DNA of 64,000 nucleotides from Paenibacillus agilis (GCF_007786455.1 NZ_VNJK01000002.1:124001-188000); one strand, 5' to 3'. Positions 1-9,563 are shown, numbered from the stretch's first letter. Notes: generated from the letters alone by a model not told the origin. A program made the numbers and translations.

Positions 1-951
1 AACGATAGCAAGTATACCGAAGAACGTTGCGATACCATAAATAATGAGTACCGTCTTGCGATGACTAAAGCCCAGCTCTCGCAAGCAATGATGCAAATGG
101 CCTTTGTCAGGAGCGAAGATTGGTTTCTTCTGCAACCAACGACGAACGATAGCAAAGAACGTATCAGATAATGGCACTCCAATAATAAGAAGCGGTGTAA
201 CGAAAGATACGATTGCAACTTGCTTGAATCCTAACATAGATAAGACCGCGAGACTAAAGCCTAAAAATAATGAACCGGAGTCCCCCATAAATATGCGGGC
301 CGGATGAAAGTTAAAGAACAAAAATCCAATAATACTGCCAAGCAGCAAGACACATAATAGAATGACTACTGGATTGCCCATAAATACAGCCATTACAAGC
401 AGCGTAGCAATAGAAATAGCAGATACGCCAGCAGCAAGCCCGTCCAATCCATCAATTAAGTTGATTGCATTCGTTACACCAACAATCCAGAAGATAGTCA
501 GCGGGATTGCAATCCAATCATCTATAGACAAATATTGATTGCCGAAAGGTACATTTACGAAGTTAACCGTCAGGTCAAATCCAAATACTACGACACATGC
601 TGCAATAATTTGTCCAAGGAGCTTAACCTTAGCAGACAACTCATAAAGGTCATCCAGTGCTCCAATCAATACGATAATTGAGCCACCAGCTAAAAGCCCC
701 CATACGAGGTTGCTGTCTCGCTCAGTAGATAACAATAGGTCAGGTGCAACAACCATTAAGCCTAACAGCGATATTACAAATGCACCGAAAATGCCGAGTC
801 CACCCATGCGAGGCATAATCCGAGTGTGTACTTTTCGAGCATTAGGTACATCAACTGCTCCGATCTTAATAGCAAAAGCTTTAACTAACGGTGTTAAGCC
901 AGTGGCTAAAAGCAATGCCAGCAGCCCACCAAGTACATATACGGTTACCAT
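1..951 (-). CDS. tagO: Undecaprenyl-phosphate GlcNAc-1-phosphate transferase, WecA/TagO type (3' end cut by window)
   Basis: Reading the minus strand from ATG at 951 gives a polytopic membrane protein with VPNARKVHT and PRMGGLGIF near the N-terminus, then INLIDGLDGLAAGVS, FMGDSGSLFLGF and a cytoplasmic loop with PDKGHLHH. These are the metal- and nucleotide-binding motifs of the WecA/MraY superfamily, and the histidine loop fits the WecA/TagO branch. The enzyme joins GlcNAc-1-P to undecaprenyl phosphate and starts wall teichoic or secondary cell-wall polymer synthesis. In-frame stops lie just before the ATG, and GGAGG is 13 nt upstream, somewhat far. The C-terminus is outside the window. It sits upstream of tagA in the same direction, as expected for successive linkage-unit enzymes. 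Confidence 0.9.
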   Translation of the reverse strand, partial: MVTVYVLGGLLALLLATGLTPLVKAFAIKIGAVDVPNARKVHTRIMPRMGGLGIFGAFVISLLGLMVVAPDLLLSTERDSNLVWGLLAGGSIIVLIGALDDLYELSAKVKLLGQIIAACVVVFGFDLTVNFVNVPFGNQYLSIDDWIAIPLTIFWIVGVTNAINLIDGLDGLAAGVSAISIATLLVMAVFMGNPVVILLCVLLLGSIIGFLFFNFHPARIFMGDSGSLFLGFSLAVLSMLGFKQVAIVSFVTPLLIIGVPLSDTFFAIVRRWLQKKPIFAPDKGHLHHCLRELGFSHRKTVLIIYGIATFFGILAIV

Positions 952-1068
952 CGGTTATTATCAACCTCCATTTGACTCCGGATTGAATTATACTCCGTTC
1001 GAAATGGAAACACCAGCGCCCAAATCAGCAGGAAAACAGGCGATATCGAGAGATTATAGGCGAATTCA

Positions 1069-1827
1069 TTACTTTTTCTTCACCTTTCCTTTGTCTCGCA
1101 CCACTTTCCACACAAATCTAGGAAGCGCAAGCATTCGCTTATAGCGCCAAGGTTCTTTCATCAAGCGGTAGAACCATTCTAGACGCAATGAACGCATCCA
1201 TTTCGGAGCTCGTTTCAACTTTCCAGAGATAACATCGAAGCTGCCGCCAACCCCCATCATAATCGGAACATTCAATTGTTCCCGATAGCGGGCAATCCAC
1301 GGCTCCTGAGTTTCAGCTCCTCTAGCGACAAATAGCAAATCCGGCTGAGCCTGCACGATATCGTTAATAACGGCTTCATCTTCCTTTTCAGTAAAGAATC
1401 CATCACGGCATCCAACGATTTGCACACCTGGATACAGCTGCTGCAATCGACTGGCAGCTGCCTCGATAACTTCTGGAGCTGCTCCAAGCATATACACTTT
1501 CCAGCCCTTGTCATTGCCCACCTTCATCAATTCATAAAGCAGATCAAATCCTGTAACCCGCTCTTGCAAAGGATCTCCGATGTAATCAGCTGCCCATACG
1601 ATACCTGTTCCGTCAGCCACAATAATATCCGCTTGCTCCATAATCCGCATATGATGCTCATTTTCAATCGCATTCATCAGAATAATCGGATTCGCAGTAA
1701 TGACATGAGTAGGTCTTCGATCTGCAATAGCAGAAGCCATCCAGTCGACAGTCTCCTTCATCGTCATTTTAGAAAATGGCACACCATATATTGAGACTGT
1801 TGCATAATCCCTTGTCGGGTTCATCAT
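1069..1827 (-). CDS. tagA: WecG/TagA/CpsF family glycosyltransferase (ManNAc transferase)
   Basis: The 252-residue protein has the family hallmarks: VITANPIILMNA near residue 45, ADIIVADGTGIVWA, the VYMLGA segment, and GVGGSFDVISGKLKRAP followed by a basic C-terminal tail with LRLEWFYRL. The family adds ManNAc from UDP-ManNAc to the undecaprenyl-PP-GlcNAc made by TagO. Two tandem ATGs follow AGGTGAT, so the start could be one codon later. It follows tagO and ends a few bases after csaB. The wecB/mnaA gene near 39 kb would supply its sugar donor. No membrane span is evident, which fits a peripheral enzyme. Confidence 0.93.
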   Translation of the reverse strand: MMNPTRDYATVSIYGVPFSKMTMKETVDWMASAIADRRPTHVITANPIILMNAIENEHHMRIMEQADIIVADGTGIVWAADYIGDPLQERVTGFDLLYELMKVGNDKGWKVYMLGAAPEVIEAAASRLQQLYPGVQIVGCRDGFFTEKEDEAVINDIVQAQPDLLFVARGAETQEPWIARYREQLNVPIMMGVGGSFDVISGKLKRAPKWMRSLRLEWFYRLMKEPWRYKRMLALPRFVWKVVRDKGKVKKK

Positions 1828-1832
1828 ATCAC

Positions 1833-2960
1833 CTAGTTCGTTTGACGCAGTAACTGCACAACTTGTTTCGCTGGCAGCTCTGCTTCTTGTATAAGTTGCT
1901 GGATTACCTCTTGATGCTGCTCACGCCATCTTTCTGTATTGCTTAATACAGAAGACGCTTGTTCTGCCGCACGCTGAGGATGAAGCTGCTTAGTCGTTCC
2001 AATGGCCTGCTCACCTAAGCGATTGAGAAACTGGTCAATCTTAGGATCATAGGATACTCCCAATACAGGAACCTGCTGGGAAGCTGCATAAATGAGAGAG
2101 TGCAGCCTCATACCAACAAGTACACGACAACGACTTACTTCCTTTAGCATGTCCAAAGGATGCGGATATATCGGACTGATACTGACAGCCGAGCCATGTT
2201 TGTCTGCATTACTCAGACGCTCCATAACGTAACGGGATGCCGTCTCATCCGAGTGACCATGAAACGGAAGGAAACGAATATGCAATTGCTGCTGCTCCAA
2301 CCATTGTTGCAGCATCTCCGCAATGCGGTCCATATCCGTGCGATCCTCGTTCCAAAAACGAACAGACACGCCGACAATCGGTCTTCCCTCTTCATCAAAC
2401 CCGGATGATTGGGGTGTACCTGATGGAAGTCGCATTCCCATAACAGGATCAGGTACGACTTCAATAGAGCTCTTATTGAGACCCATTTTCTCCAACAAAG
2501 CTGCAGACTCCACATCACGTACAGATACGTACGCAGATCGTGAAAATACATTTTTGATAAAGGGATAAAACAGCTTGCGTTGAACGGGTCCAATTCCTTG
2601 TGCATATATAAATGTCGGCTTGCCAAGCCACTGTGCGAGTTTCAGAACACCAAGGTAATAAGGAATTGTCTTCGCACTAGTTGCATCTTGGAGCAAGCTC
2701 CCGCCCCCACTAATGAGGGCGTGACTGTTCTTTAATGCTCGTCTAACTTCACCAATTTTCATACGATGTACGGCACGAACGCCATACAATGCTGTCGTAG
2801 CAGCAGGATCTCCAGATAACACAACAGGTTCAATGCGAATTCCAGCTTCCCGTCCTGCTCGTTCTAACGCATTCAGGATCGAGTTGAGAACTGCTTCATC
2901 TCCACTGTTATTGAAGCCGTAGTAGCCAGAAATGACTACTGTTCGAACTTCGGACGCCAT
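1833..2960 (-). CDS. csaB: Polysaccharide pyruvyl transferase CsaB
   Basis: CsaB transfers pyruvate from PEP to ManNAc of the secondary cell-wall polymer; the ketal is the ligand for SLH-domain proteins of the S-layer. Residues 5-20 carry ISGYYGFNNSGDEAVL, followed by SGGGSLLQDATS, IYAQGIGPV, a central VPDPV and GMRLHSLIYAA, all typical of the pyruvyltransferase fold. The open frame extends 61 codons upstream, but the ATG at 2960 fits the known N-terminus. Its AAGGTG/GGGAGG sites lie inside the end of the upstream gene, which it overlaps by 25 nt, suggesting translational coupling. A GTG four codons earlier is an alternative start. Confidence 0.9.
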   Translation of the reverse strand: MASEVRTVVISGYYGFNNSGDEAVLNSILNALERAGREAGIRIEPVVLSGDPAATTALYGVRAVHRMKIGEVRRALKNSHALISGGGSLLQDATSAKTIPYYLGVLKLAQWLGKPTFIYAQGIGPVQRKLFYPFIKNVFSRSAYVSVRDVESAALLEKMGLNKSSIEVVPDPVMGMRLPSGTPQSSGFDEEGRPIVGVSVRFWNEDRTDMDRIAEMLQQWLEQQQLHIRFLPFHGHSDETASRYVMERLSNADKHGSAVSISPIYPHPLDMLKEVSRCRVLVGMRLHSLIYAASQQVPVLGVSYDPKIDQFLNRLGEQAIGTTKQLHPQRAAEQASSVLSNTERWREQHQEVIQQLIQEAELPAKQVVQLLRQTN

Positions 2961-4945
2961 GCCTCCCAACACCTTTCTACCACAGTCCAAATTACCATTG
3001 CAATGACGCCGATAATTAAGCCCAGCCCCATGCCAAGCAGCGTACGCGCCAACGAAATCATAACCGGAGTATGAATGTGGGCGAAAGTATCCACCATGGA
3101 CAATTGCCCAATTACCGCAATAATAAACAAGAATGAACCCCAACGATAACGGAGTGCAATGAACGCTCCAGCTAACAACATCGGGTGCGCCAATAAAAAT
3201 TCTTTGTTACGCGGGCGAACACCGAATGTACTCTCAAGGAAAGTACGGAATGCCATTTCTAGAGAGCTTACCGAACCTGCATTGCCTGTACGAGACAAAT
3301 AGTACATGCCGATAATGCCGACTACGCCTAACGACAATACCCAAAGAACAGTAATTGGCATAGCAAGCCAACGCTTCGCTTCCTTGAATACAGACTCGCC
3401 GCGATATAGAAATACATACAAAGCTGTCAATGCAATTGGTGCAAGATGCAATAAGCTTACGCCACGGAATTGATTGAGCACGAGGCTGTAAGTAATATTG
3501 TTCAACAATGCAATGACAAAAGGTACCGCAATTAGCGATATTAGAGAAGTTCGTACGAACAAAGCAATCGCCAAGCCTAAACGGCGGCCGATTGATGTAA
3601 TTCGTGGTGACATCTCAATACGTCGTATCGCCAATATCATCGCAATGGTTGGTGCACTAATTGCTGCACCAAGAGCCAAGCCCTGTTCCAGCAATCCTGA
3701 CTTCTTTAGTACAAACAAGCCAGCAGTTCCTATTAAGCCTAACACGAATGCAGGTAGCATCACAAATGGTACAAAATATGAAAGAAGAAGCGCAATTAGC
3801 GCTACAGCACCCACAACAACAAGTGCTTTCGCATATCGCTGCCAACTAGCATCCACAACTTCAAACGGAGTTGCTTGTCCAAATGAGAATCCATCTTCTG
3901 CAATCATAGCCAAGCCTTTACCTGGTTCTTGCATTGAACGAATCAAATTATCTGTAGAATCAACAACGATGTTCTTCTTCGCGTCACGCTTCACCATCGC
4001 GTTCAAATAGAACATACGAATGTTGCGGTCCTTAACAGCAAGGGCCATACGATCTCCAAGTACTTCTGGCTCATTGAATGACTCTGATTCTCCAATGGAA
4101 TGGATTCGAACCACATTATAGTCAATCAAATAAGCCAATCGGTTAAAGCCTTTTTGCGGAGCTTTCAGACCCTCGATCGTTGCAATGCCAATCTGATGCT
4201 TCTTCAAAAGTTCAGCAAAATTCGCCAAACTCTTCGTTTCTTCATCATCTGTGAATCCTTTTACAGATTCACCATCGAACAAAATACGCTTCACACCTAG
4301 TTGAGCAAACTGCTCCAGCTGCTTGTCTACCTGTTCCGCATCATATGGGACAGAATCAGACAAACGAGGCACGATCGCAAATCCTTTGCTTGCCAGTAAT
4401 TCCAACGCCATCGGATCATGCGGCAATGCTTGCAAAGTCGCAAATTCCATTGGCGTCTCAAGTACAAGACCTACTTTACCCTCCAGCTTCCAATCACGGA
4501 CAACAACCTCAAGTTGAGTAAAGGTGCTGCGGATCATTGGAGCAAGCTGCTTCGCTTCCTCTTCGCTGTTGAATAGCACATAAGTAAAGTTTTCAGTCAT
4601 AGATGGCAGCTTCCCTTGCAGCATAGCTACCTGACTTGAATTATACAAATAAATACGTTTAGCATTCTCAAGCTCACGCAAAGAGCTTTCGAACACTGCC
4701 ATGGATTGAACACCCGCTTCTTTTAGCAGATCCAATCGCTCATTTAAATACGCTGTTGGATTCACTTGGTACAATGAAACATCGATCAGGTCGCGGTAGT
4801 CCATAACGACTTCAACCTGCTTCGATGATTGCTCTGTCTGTACACGTTGTACCGTAACCGCTAACGAAGCAATTACACCAATGATGACAAGAAGCCATAA
4901 CCACTTCTTCGCACCACGGTTCCACTCTTCTAATTTATTAAGCAC
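2936..4945 (-). CDS. DUF5693 family multi-pass membrane protein
   Basis: This 669-residue protein starts with GTG seven bases after AAGGAGG. It has an N-terminal membrane anchor (about residues 16-32), an extracellular region of about 330 residues with alternating hydrophobic strands and helices, then about eight to ten hydrophobic segments from residue 370 on. The layout matches DUF5693 proteins that sit beside csaB in Paenibacillus and related genera. The function is unknown to me. The overlap with csaB suggests a role in cell-wall polymer export or modification, which is inference only. The family call is from memory of its architecture and neighbourhood. Confidence 0.7.
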   Translation of the reverse strand: MLNKLEEWNRGAKKWLWLLVIIGVIASLAVTVQRVQTEQSSKQVEVVMDYRDLIDVSLYQVNPTAYLNERLDLLKEAGVQSMAVFESSLRELENAKRIYLYNSSQVAMLQGKLPSMTENFTYVLFNSEEEAKQLAPMIRSTFTQLEVVVRDWKLEGKVGLVLETPMEFATLQALPHDPMALELLASKGFAIVPRLSDSVPYDAEQVDKQLEQFAQLGVKRILFDGESVKGFTDDEETKSLANFAELLKKHQIGIATIEGLKAPQKGFNRLAYLIDYNVVRIHSIGESESFNEPEVLGDRMALAVKDRNIRMFYLNAMVKRDAKKNIVVDSTDNLIRSMQEPGKGLAMIAEDGFSFGQATPFEVVDASWQRYAKALVVVGAVALIALLLSYFVPFVMLPAFVLGLIGTAGLFVLKKSGLLEQGLALGAAISAPTIAMILAIRRIEMSPRITSIGRRLGLAIALFVRTSLISLIAVPFVIALLNNITYSLVLNQFRGVSLLHLAPIALTALYVFLYRGESVFKEAKRWLAMPITVLWVLSLGVVGIIGMYYLSRTGNAGSVSSLEMAFRTFLESTFGVRPRNKEFLLAHPMLLAGAFIALRYRWGSFLFIIAVIGQLSMVDTFAHIHTPVMISLARTLLGMGLGLIIGVIAMVIWTVVERCWEAWRPKFEQ

Positions 4946-4973
4946 GTATTTCCCTCCTTGAAACGTTCCACCC

Positions 4974-5008
4974 AGCTGCCGTGCTCGCTGCTCTCTGGCA
5001 GCTTTTTT
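4974..5008 (+). terminator. Terminator-like hairpin, plus-strand orientation
   Basis: AGCTGCC (4974-4980) pairs with GGCAGCT (4997-5003) and is followed on the plus strand by a run of six T. No plus-strand gene precedes it. On the minus strand the hairpin lies between fabZ and the DUF5693 gene without a T tract, so it may stop antisense transcription or simply be an intercistronic hairpin. Confidence 0.35.
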
Positions 5009-5089
5009 ATTCAGCTTCGTTTTTCATGTATGCTTAGACATAATATGGATTGTTCACTTATAGCGAACTGGAACTGATACTGCACTAAA

Positions 5090-5527
5090 TTAAGCTTCTT
5101 GCTTAGCAAGAGCAAATGTAATGTCGGCCTCTGCAACTACTTTGTCTCCGACTTTTGCGACTCCTCTGCCTTTACCAACCGTACCCTTTATGCGTGTAAT
5201 CTCTACTTCAAGAAGCAGCGTATCACCCGGTACAACCTGTCCACGGAAACGACAATTGTCGATCCCACCGAAAAATGCAATTCGCCCGCGATTTTCTTCT
5301 TTAATAAGCATCGCAGCAGCCCCTACTTGTGCAAGCGCCTCAACGATAAGCACCCCTGGCATTACAGGGTATCCAGGAAAGTGTCCAGCAAAGAACGGTT
5401 CGTTCATCGTGACATTTTTAATACCTACCGCACGTTGGCACTCCTCGATCTCGATAATTCGGTCTACGAGCAAAAATGGATAGCGGTGAGGAATAATCTC
5501 TTGAATTTGTTGAATGTTAAGCTCCAT
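5090..5527 (-). CDS. fabZ: 3-hydroxyacyl-ACP dehydratase FabZ
   Basis: FabZ dehydrates beta-hydroxyacyl-ACP in the type II fatty acid elongation cycle. The start is taken at ATG 5527, nine bases after GGAAGGAG; the longer frame adds 14 unlikely residues. The product of 145 residues has [12 protein letters not shown], then [20 protein letters not shown] with catalytic His49 and Glu63, the normal single hot-dog domain. Its place beside flhP/flhO and mbl matches the B. subtilis order, so this is the housekeeping copy. A second FabZ-like protein with an insertion lies at 59.4 kb in the polyketide-like cluster. Confidence 0.97.
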   Translation of the reverse strand: MELNIQQIQEIIPHRYPFLLVDRIIEIEECQRAVGIKNVTMNEPFFAGHFPGYPVMPGVLIVEALAQVGAAAMLIKEENRGRIAFFGGIDNCRFRGQVVPGDTLLLEVEITRIKGTVGKGRGVAKVGDKVVAEADITFALAKQEA

Positions 5528-5719
5528 GATAATTGGCTCCTTCCTGAATAAAAAAGCTTGATTAGGCAAATACTAAGAACATCCTTCATCGACTGCAGGC
5601 GTGAAGGTTGAGATAAGGAGCTTCTTCTTGCGGTTCGGCCGTTTATAAGAAGCTCTTTTCACTTGCATTTTGACACATGGCACTGAATCCATTTAATTAT
5701 GTAACAATACTCACAACAT

Positions 5720-6244
5720 TTAATGAATGGTATCCTTGGTTTGACCGTTTACCCTTATAATTTGTATCGAATATAAGAGCGATGTTAAGTAAGAAAATCC
5801 GATTACGATCCACAATACTGTTACTGCATACTGCCACTGAAAATAAATCATGACAATTGCTGCATACAGCAGCACCGTCGTCAGCTTACCCATAGTATTC
5901 GCCGCTAATGTCTTCTTACCCCTCAAATAGAACCATAACGAGCCCAGAATCATACCTCCATCTCGAACAAGCATGGCAGCCACTGCTAATATCGGCATAT
6001 CCTTAGACCATAGTAAAGAGAACATCACTGCCAAAATCATGAGCTTATCTGCAAGCGGATCCAACATTTTTCCTACAAAGGTGATCTCATTGCGCTTGCG
6101 CGCTAAATAACCATCTAGTACGTCGGTCAATCCTGCAAATAACCACACGACAAAAGCGATATATCGTTCTCCAACAAAGAAGAGCATTAAGTAGACGGGG
6201 ATGAGCACAAATCGAATCGCTGTCAGAAAATTCGGTACATTCAC
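5720..6244 (-). CDS. pgsA: CDP-diacylglycerol--glycerol-3-phosphate 3-phosphatidyltransferase
   Basis: PgsA makes phosphatidylglycerol phosphate, the first committed step to anionic membrane lipids. The CDP-alcohol phosphotransferase motif D-G-x2-A-R-x8-G-x3-D-x3-D is visible around residues 43-70 (DVLDGYLARKRNEITFVGKM, then LDPLADKL). Several hydrophobic helices span the 174 residues. I chose GTG 6244 because GGAGG lies exactly seven bases upstream; the longer ATG form (6268) adds eight residues with a weaker site. Family proteins usually begin MN(L/V)PN like this one. Confidence 0.95.
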   Translation of the reverse strand: MNVPNFLTAIRFVLIPVYLMLFFVGERYIAFVVWLFAGLTDVLDGYLARKRNEITFVGKMLDPLADKLMILAVMFSLLWSKDMPILAVAAMLVRDGGMILGSLWFYLRGKKTLAANTMGKLTTVLLYAAIVMIYFQWQYAVTVLWIVIGFSYLTSLLYSIQIIRVNGQTKDTIH

Positions 6245-6323
6245 CCCAAAACCTCCAGTAACCCCCATTTTCTTCTTTCCTTCAACCTATTATACATGCC
6301 CGTTATCAAAAATAAAACCGCAC

Positions 6324-6375
6324 AAAAAACACCCTGCGACACACGGGATTAGTGCCCGAATTTGTCACAAGGTGT
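6324..6375 (-). terminator. Rho-independent terminator after the mbl-flhO-flhP unit
   Basis: On the minus strand ACACCTTGTGACA pairs (with G-U wobble) with TGTCGCAGGGTGT around an inner CGGGCAC/CCCG hairpin and is followed by six T. It lies just after the stop of the small EpuA-like gene and so ends the flagellar/mbl transcript. Confidence 0.75.
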
Positions 6376-6398
6376 GTATTTGTCATTTCACGAAACAA

Positions 6399-6734
6399 TT
6401 AACCAAACACAAGATTATATACATGTATGAGAGGCTTTAACGATAAAGCCTCGGATAACTCCCCATTACCGATCACAACATAGCCAATAGCAAGACCTAT
6501 ATATGCCATAAGCAGACAAAGCATCGGTACAACAACAAGTCGAAACACCCATTTTAGCGCAGTGGATTTCTTTCCGATATCGTTGGAGTTGGAATGCTGT
6601 CCCTTCTTATTATCTGGCTCTGTATTGTCAGAGGAAGGAGACTTGCTTCGTTCCAATCCGCCTGCTTCTTTATAACGATTAGAGCGGCTCAACGGTTGTG
6701 AATTCGCCATTATTCGCTCTTTCCCGTTCTCCAT
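6399..6734 (-). CDS. EpuA-like small membrane protein ('DNA-directed RNA polymerase subunit beta' family)
   Basis: The 111-residue protein has a polar Ser/Lys/Asn-rich first half (residues 1-58), one long hydrophobic helix (about 62-92, VVVPMLCLLMAYIGLAIGYV), then the short tail LIHVYNLVFG. This pattern matches the EpuA-type family (PF11772) that databases name after RNA polymerase beta but which is simply a small membrane protein. In Bacillus it follows the flhO-flhP genes, as here, 22 bases after flhP. AGGTGA precedes the ATG. Function is not established, and the RNA polymerase name should not be taken literally. Confidence 0.7.
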   Translation of the reverse strand: MENGKERIMANSQPLSRSNRYKEAGGLERSKSPSSDNTEPDNKKGQHSNSNDIGKKSTALKWVFRLVVVPMLCLLMAYIGLAIGYVVIGNGELSEALSLKPLIHVYNLVFG

Positions 6735-6755
6735 TAACTATTCACCTACTTCGCT

Positions 6756-7598
6756 TTAGCCCCTCAGGCTGTTCGCTAATCCCCACATGGAATCACCAGA
6801 GGAAAGCGCCCGAGCTGCCATCTGATAGGCGCGCTGAGCTTGAATAAGATCTGCCATCTCATCCGTTAACGAGACGTTAGATTTCTCCAACATACCTTGT
6901 CGCACCGTCAATGGCAACATACCATCTGGTGGAATATTCGTCAAGTTCAACGTCGTTACTACCGTTTCTCTTGGTGTCCCTGCTGGAATGACATACAAAT
7001 TGTCATCCGCCTGCATTAGCAGTTCAGGTTTCGTAGGCTCGACAATTTTCAATACCCCGACTTGAATAGGATCGCCTACGGCACTATTGTATTCAAATAC
7101 TCTTCCGAGAGAGTCGATACGCAGTTCAAATCCATTTCGAATTCGGATAGGCTGATCGTTCGCGCCCATAACAACATGACCTTGCTTCGTCGTCAATATA
7201 CCGCCCGGGGCAACACCAGCACGCTCATCAGGCATGAGCTGAAATTGACCTTCACGAACGAAAGCATTTCCTTCTGCAGTTTGAACTTCGAACAAGCCGT
7301 TCCCTTGCAGCGCTATGTCTGTATCAACACCTGTTGATACGAGTTCACCTAATGAGAAATCACGCTGGATACTGTTCAATCTTGAACCATAGCCTGTTGT
7401 ATAACCAGATGGTGTAGCACGACCTGGTCGTTCGAAATCATCACCCTGCTGAAGAACATTTGTCATGACATCAGCAAAAGTAGCCGTCTTACGCTTGTAT
7501 CCATTTGTATCTACATTAGCAACGTTATCCGCGATAACATCTAATTTATTTTGCAAACCATTCATCGCAGTCGATGCAGTGATCATAGAAATGTTCAT
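6756..7598 (-). CDS. flhP: Flagellar hook-basal body protein FlhP (FlgG/FlgF family)
   Basis: The N-terminal rod-protein motif (STAMNGLQNKLDVIADNVANVDTNGYK) and the C-terminal SLTDEMADLIQAQRAYQMAARAL helix are the two halves of the FlgG-type coiled-coil rod. The middle holds the beta-rich hook/rod domain (IALQGNGLFEV). At 280 residues it equals the FlgG family length. It lies directly downstream of flhO and mbl, the same order as in B. subtilis, so the flhP name rests on synteny. It is an exported axial flagellar protein without a signal peptide and implies a motile cell. Confidence 0.92.
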   Translation of the reverse strand: MNISMITASTAMNGLQNKLDVIADNVANVDTNGYKRKTATFADVMTNVLQQGDDFERPGRATPSGYTTGYGSRLNSIQRDFSLGELVSTGVDTDIALQGNGLFEVQTAEGNAFVREGQFQLMPDERAGVAPGGILTTKQGHVVMGANDQPIRIRNGFELRIDSLGRVFEYNSAVGDPIQVGVLKIVEPTKPELLMQADDNLYVIPAGTPRETVVTTLNLTNIPPDGMLPLTVRQGMLEKSNVSLTDEMADLIQAQRAYQMAARALSSGDSMWGLANSLRG

Positions 7599-7631
7599 AT
7601 CAACACGCTCCTATCCGGCTTATTTTCGTGA

Positions 7632-8483
7632 CTATACACGGCCAATCTCGTTTACGGTCTTCTCCAACGTCTTATCATAGAATTGAATCATCTTATGATT
7701 CGCTTCATAGGCACGAAAAGCAGACATCATGTCTACCATCGACTGTGACGTATCCACATTTGAACGCTCGAGATAGCCCTGTTCTACACGAACAAGTGCC
7801 GGATCCACTACAGCTGCTTGATTATTTTCAAGACGGAAACTTCCATGTCCAGCTCGAATCAAATCATTCGGGTTCTCAACGCGAGACAACAATAATCGTT
7901 CTCCCAAATCTGCACCAGTACGCGCATTAAACATACGTCCTTGCGGATCTACTCGCAAATCCTGTATAGGCGTATCCACCAAGATGATTGGTGCATTATT
8001 AGCACCCAGAACAAGCGCCCCGTCTGCAGTTACCAATTCTTGATCTTCATTTATTGTGAAGTGGCCATCTCTGGTATAAAGAACTTCCTCACCTTGTTGA
8101 ACGGTAAAAAATACTTCCGGCTTGTACGTTACATTCCCTTGCTCATCGATGGACTTACCAGAAGCATCGAAGTTCATCCCAGGCACTTCGATATCAGATA
8201 CGAGCGCAAAGTCCCCCATCTGTTTCGTCTGCATCAGATCGCCCTGTACGAACAACATTTGGCTTTCTTCCCCAAACACACCCGTACCTAGCTGGCCAAG
8301 CTGAGCACCTGCTGCTTTGTCACTGCCCATAAGACGAATCATCATCTCAGGAAATGAGCGTACAGATGTATGTACCGCTTTGAAACCAGGGGTCTGCGCA
8401 TTTGCAATATTATTCGTAATCGTATCATGTCGACGCTGCTGTGTAATCATGCCAGAAGCTGCCGTATATAATCCACGTATCAT
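7632..8483 (-). CDS. flhO: Flagellar hook-basal body protein FlhO (FlgF/FlgG family)
   Basis: MIRGLYTAASGMITQQRRHD and NNIANAQTPGFKA form the N-terminal rod motif. The C-terminus (SNVDTSQSMVDMMSAFRAYE, then NHKMIQFYDKTLEKTVNEIG) is the matching axial helix. Length is 283 residues. With flhP it forms the pair of minor rod/hook proteins found next to mbl in Bacillus. The 78 bases between it and mbl hold an AT-rich palindrome (ATATAGAT / ATCTATAT, 8535-8555), which may be a local promoter or a processing site. No signal peptide, as for type III-exported rod proteins. Confidence 0.92.
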   Translation of the reverse strand: MIRGLYTAASGMITQQRRHDTITNNIANAQTPGFKAVHTSVRSFPEMMIRLMGSDKAAGAQLGQLGTGVFGEESQMLFVQGDLMQTKQMGDFALVSDIEVPGMNFDASGKSIDEQGNVTYKPEVFFTVQQGEEVLYTRDGHFTINEDQELVTADGALVLGANNAPIILVDTPIQDLRVDPQGRMFNARTGADLGERLLLSRVENPNDLIRAGHGSFRLENNQAAVVDPALVRVEQGYLERSNVDTSQSMVDMMSAFRAYEANHKMIQFYDKTLEKTVNEIGRV

Positions 8484-8561
8484 GCTACATCTTCCTCCCG
8501 TAACACCTTACCTTATGAGGGTACAAGGCATCGCATATAGATATATAATCTATATATCGGA

Positions 8562-9563
8562 TTAGAAACGTCTTTTCTTAACGACACGATCAAGATTGTC
8601 CAACATGATTCCTGTCCCTTTTACAACACAGTGCATCGGATCCTCAGCAATAAGTACAGGTACTTTCAATTCATCCGCCATCAGCTCGTCCAAACCATCC
8701 AGCATCGCCCCGCCACCAGTCAAGATAACACCACGATCAATAATATCTGCAGATAGCTCAGGTGGTGTCCGTTCTAATACCGACTTGGATGCCGCAACAA
8801 TAGCCGAAATCGAATCCCACAGCGCTTCACGCACTTCAGCAGATGTAATCGTCACCGTATACGGAAGACCGGACACCATATCACGACCACGAATGTCCAT
8901 TTCCTGCTTAGTACCTCCGGGACGAACAGAGCCGATTGTAATTTTGATATCTTCTGATGTGCGCTCACCAATGAGCAGCTTATATTTATGTTTGATATAA
9001 CGCATAATAGCAGAATCGAACTTATCTCCAGCTATTTTAATGGACGAAGCCGTTACAATGTCGCCCATAGATAATACCGCTACGTCTGTCGTACCGCCAC
9101 CGATGTCAACAACCATGTTTCCGCTAGGTTCAAAGATGTCCATACCCGCACCAATAGCGGCTGCCTTTGGCTCTTCCTCTAGGAAGACTTCCTTGGCGCC
9201 GCTACGCTCAGCTGCTTCTCGAATTGCCTTCTGTTCTACCGATGTGATGTTCGTCGGCGCGCAAATTAATATACGCGGATAGGAATACCATTTGCGACCG
9301 CCGACACGTTGAATGAAATGCTTGAGCATTGCTTCTGTAACTTCGAAATCTGCAATTACTCCATCCTTAAGTGGACGGATAGGTATAATATTTCCAGGTG
9401 TACGCCCCACCATTTTACGTGCTTCTTCGCCGACAGCTAATACGCGTTTGCTATCGCTTTCAATCGCGACTACTGACGGCTCATCCAAGACGACTCCTTT
9501 CCCTTTCACATGAATGAGAACATTCGCCGTTCCTAAGTCTATTCCGATATCCTTGCTCAACAT
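8562..9563 (-). CDS. mbl: MreB-like cell-shape protein Mbl
   Basis: Mbl is a bacterial actin that guides lateral wall synthesis. The 333-residue protein starts SKDIGIDLGTANVLIHVKGK and contains the actin-fold phosphate loops (VVDIGGGTTDVAVLS, VILTGGGAMLDGL) and the adenosine motif GVIADFEVTEAMLKHFI. The ATG at 9563 is preceded by GGAGG at 11 bases; a longer frame to 9629 is possible but not family-like. The position between spoIIID and flhO is the B. subtilis mbl locus, which separates it from mreB and mreBH. A promoter-like TTGAAC ... ATATCT lies in the 180-base gap to spoIIID. Confidence 0.95.
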   Translation of the reverse strand: MLSKDIGIDLGTANVLIHVKGKGVVLDEPSVVAIESDSKRVLAVGEEARKMVGRTPGNIIPIRPLKDGVIADFEVTEAMLKHFIQRVGGRKWYSYPRILICAPTNITSVEQKAIREAAERSGAKEVFLEEEPKAAAIGAGMDIFEPSGNMVVDIGGGTTDVAVLSMGDIVTASSIKIAGDKFDSAIMRYIKHKYKLLIGERTSEDIKITIGSVRPGGTKQEMDIRGRDMVSGLPYTVTITSAEVREALWDSISAIVAASKSVLERTPPELSADIIDRGVILTGGGAMLDGLDELMADELKVPVLIAEDPMHCVVKGTGIMLDNLDRVVKKRRF

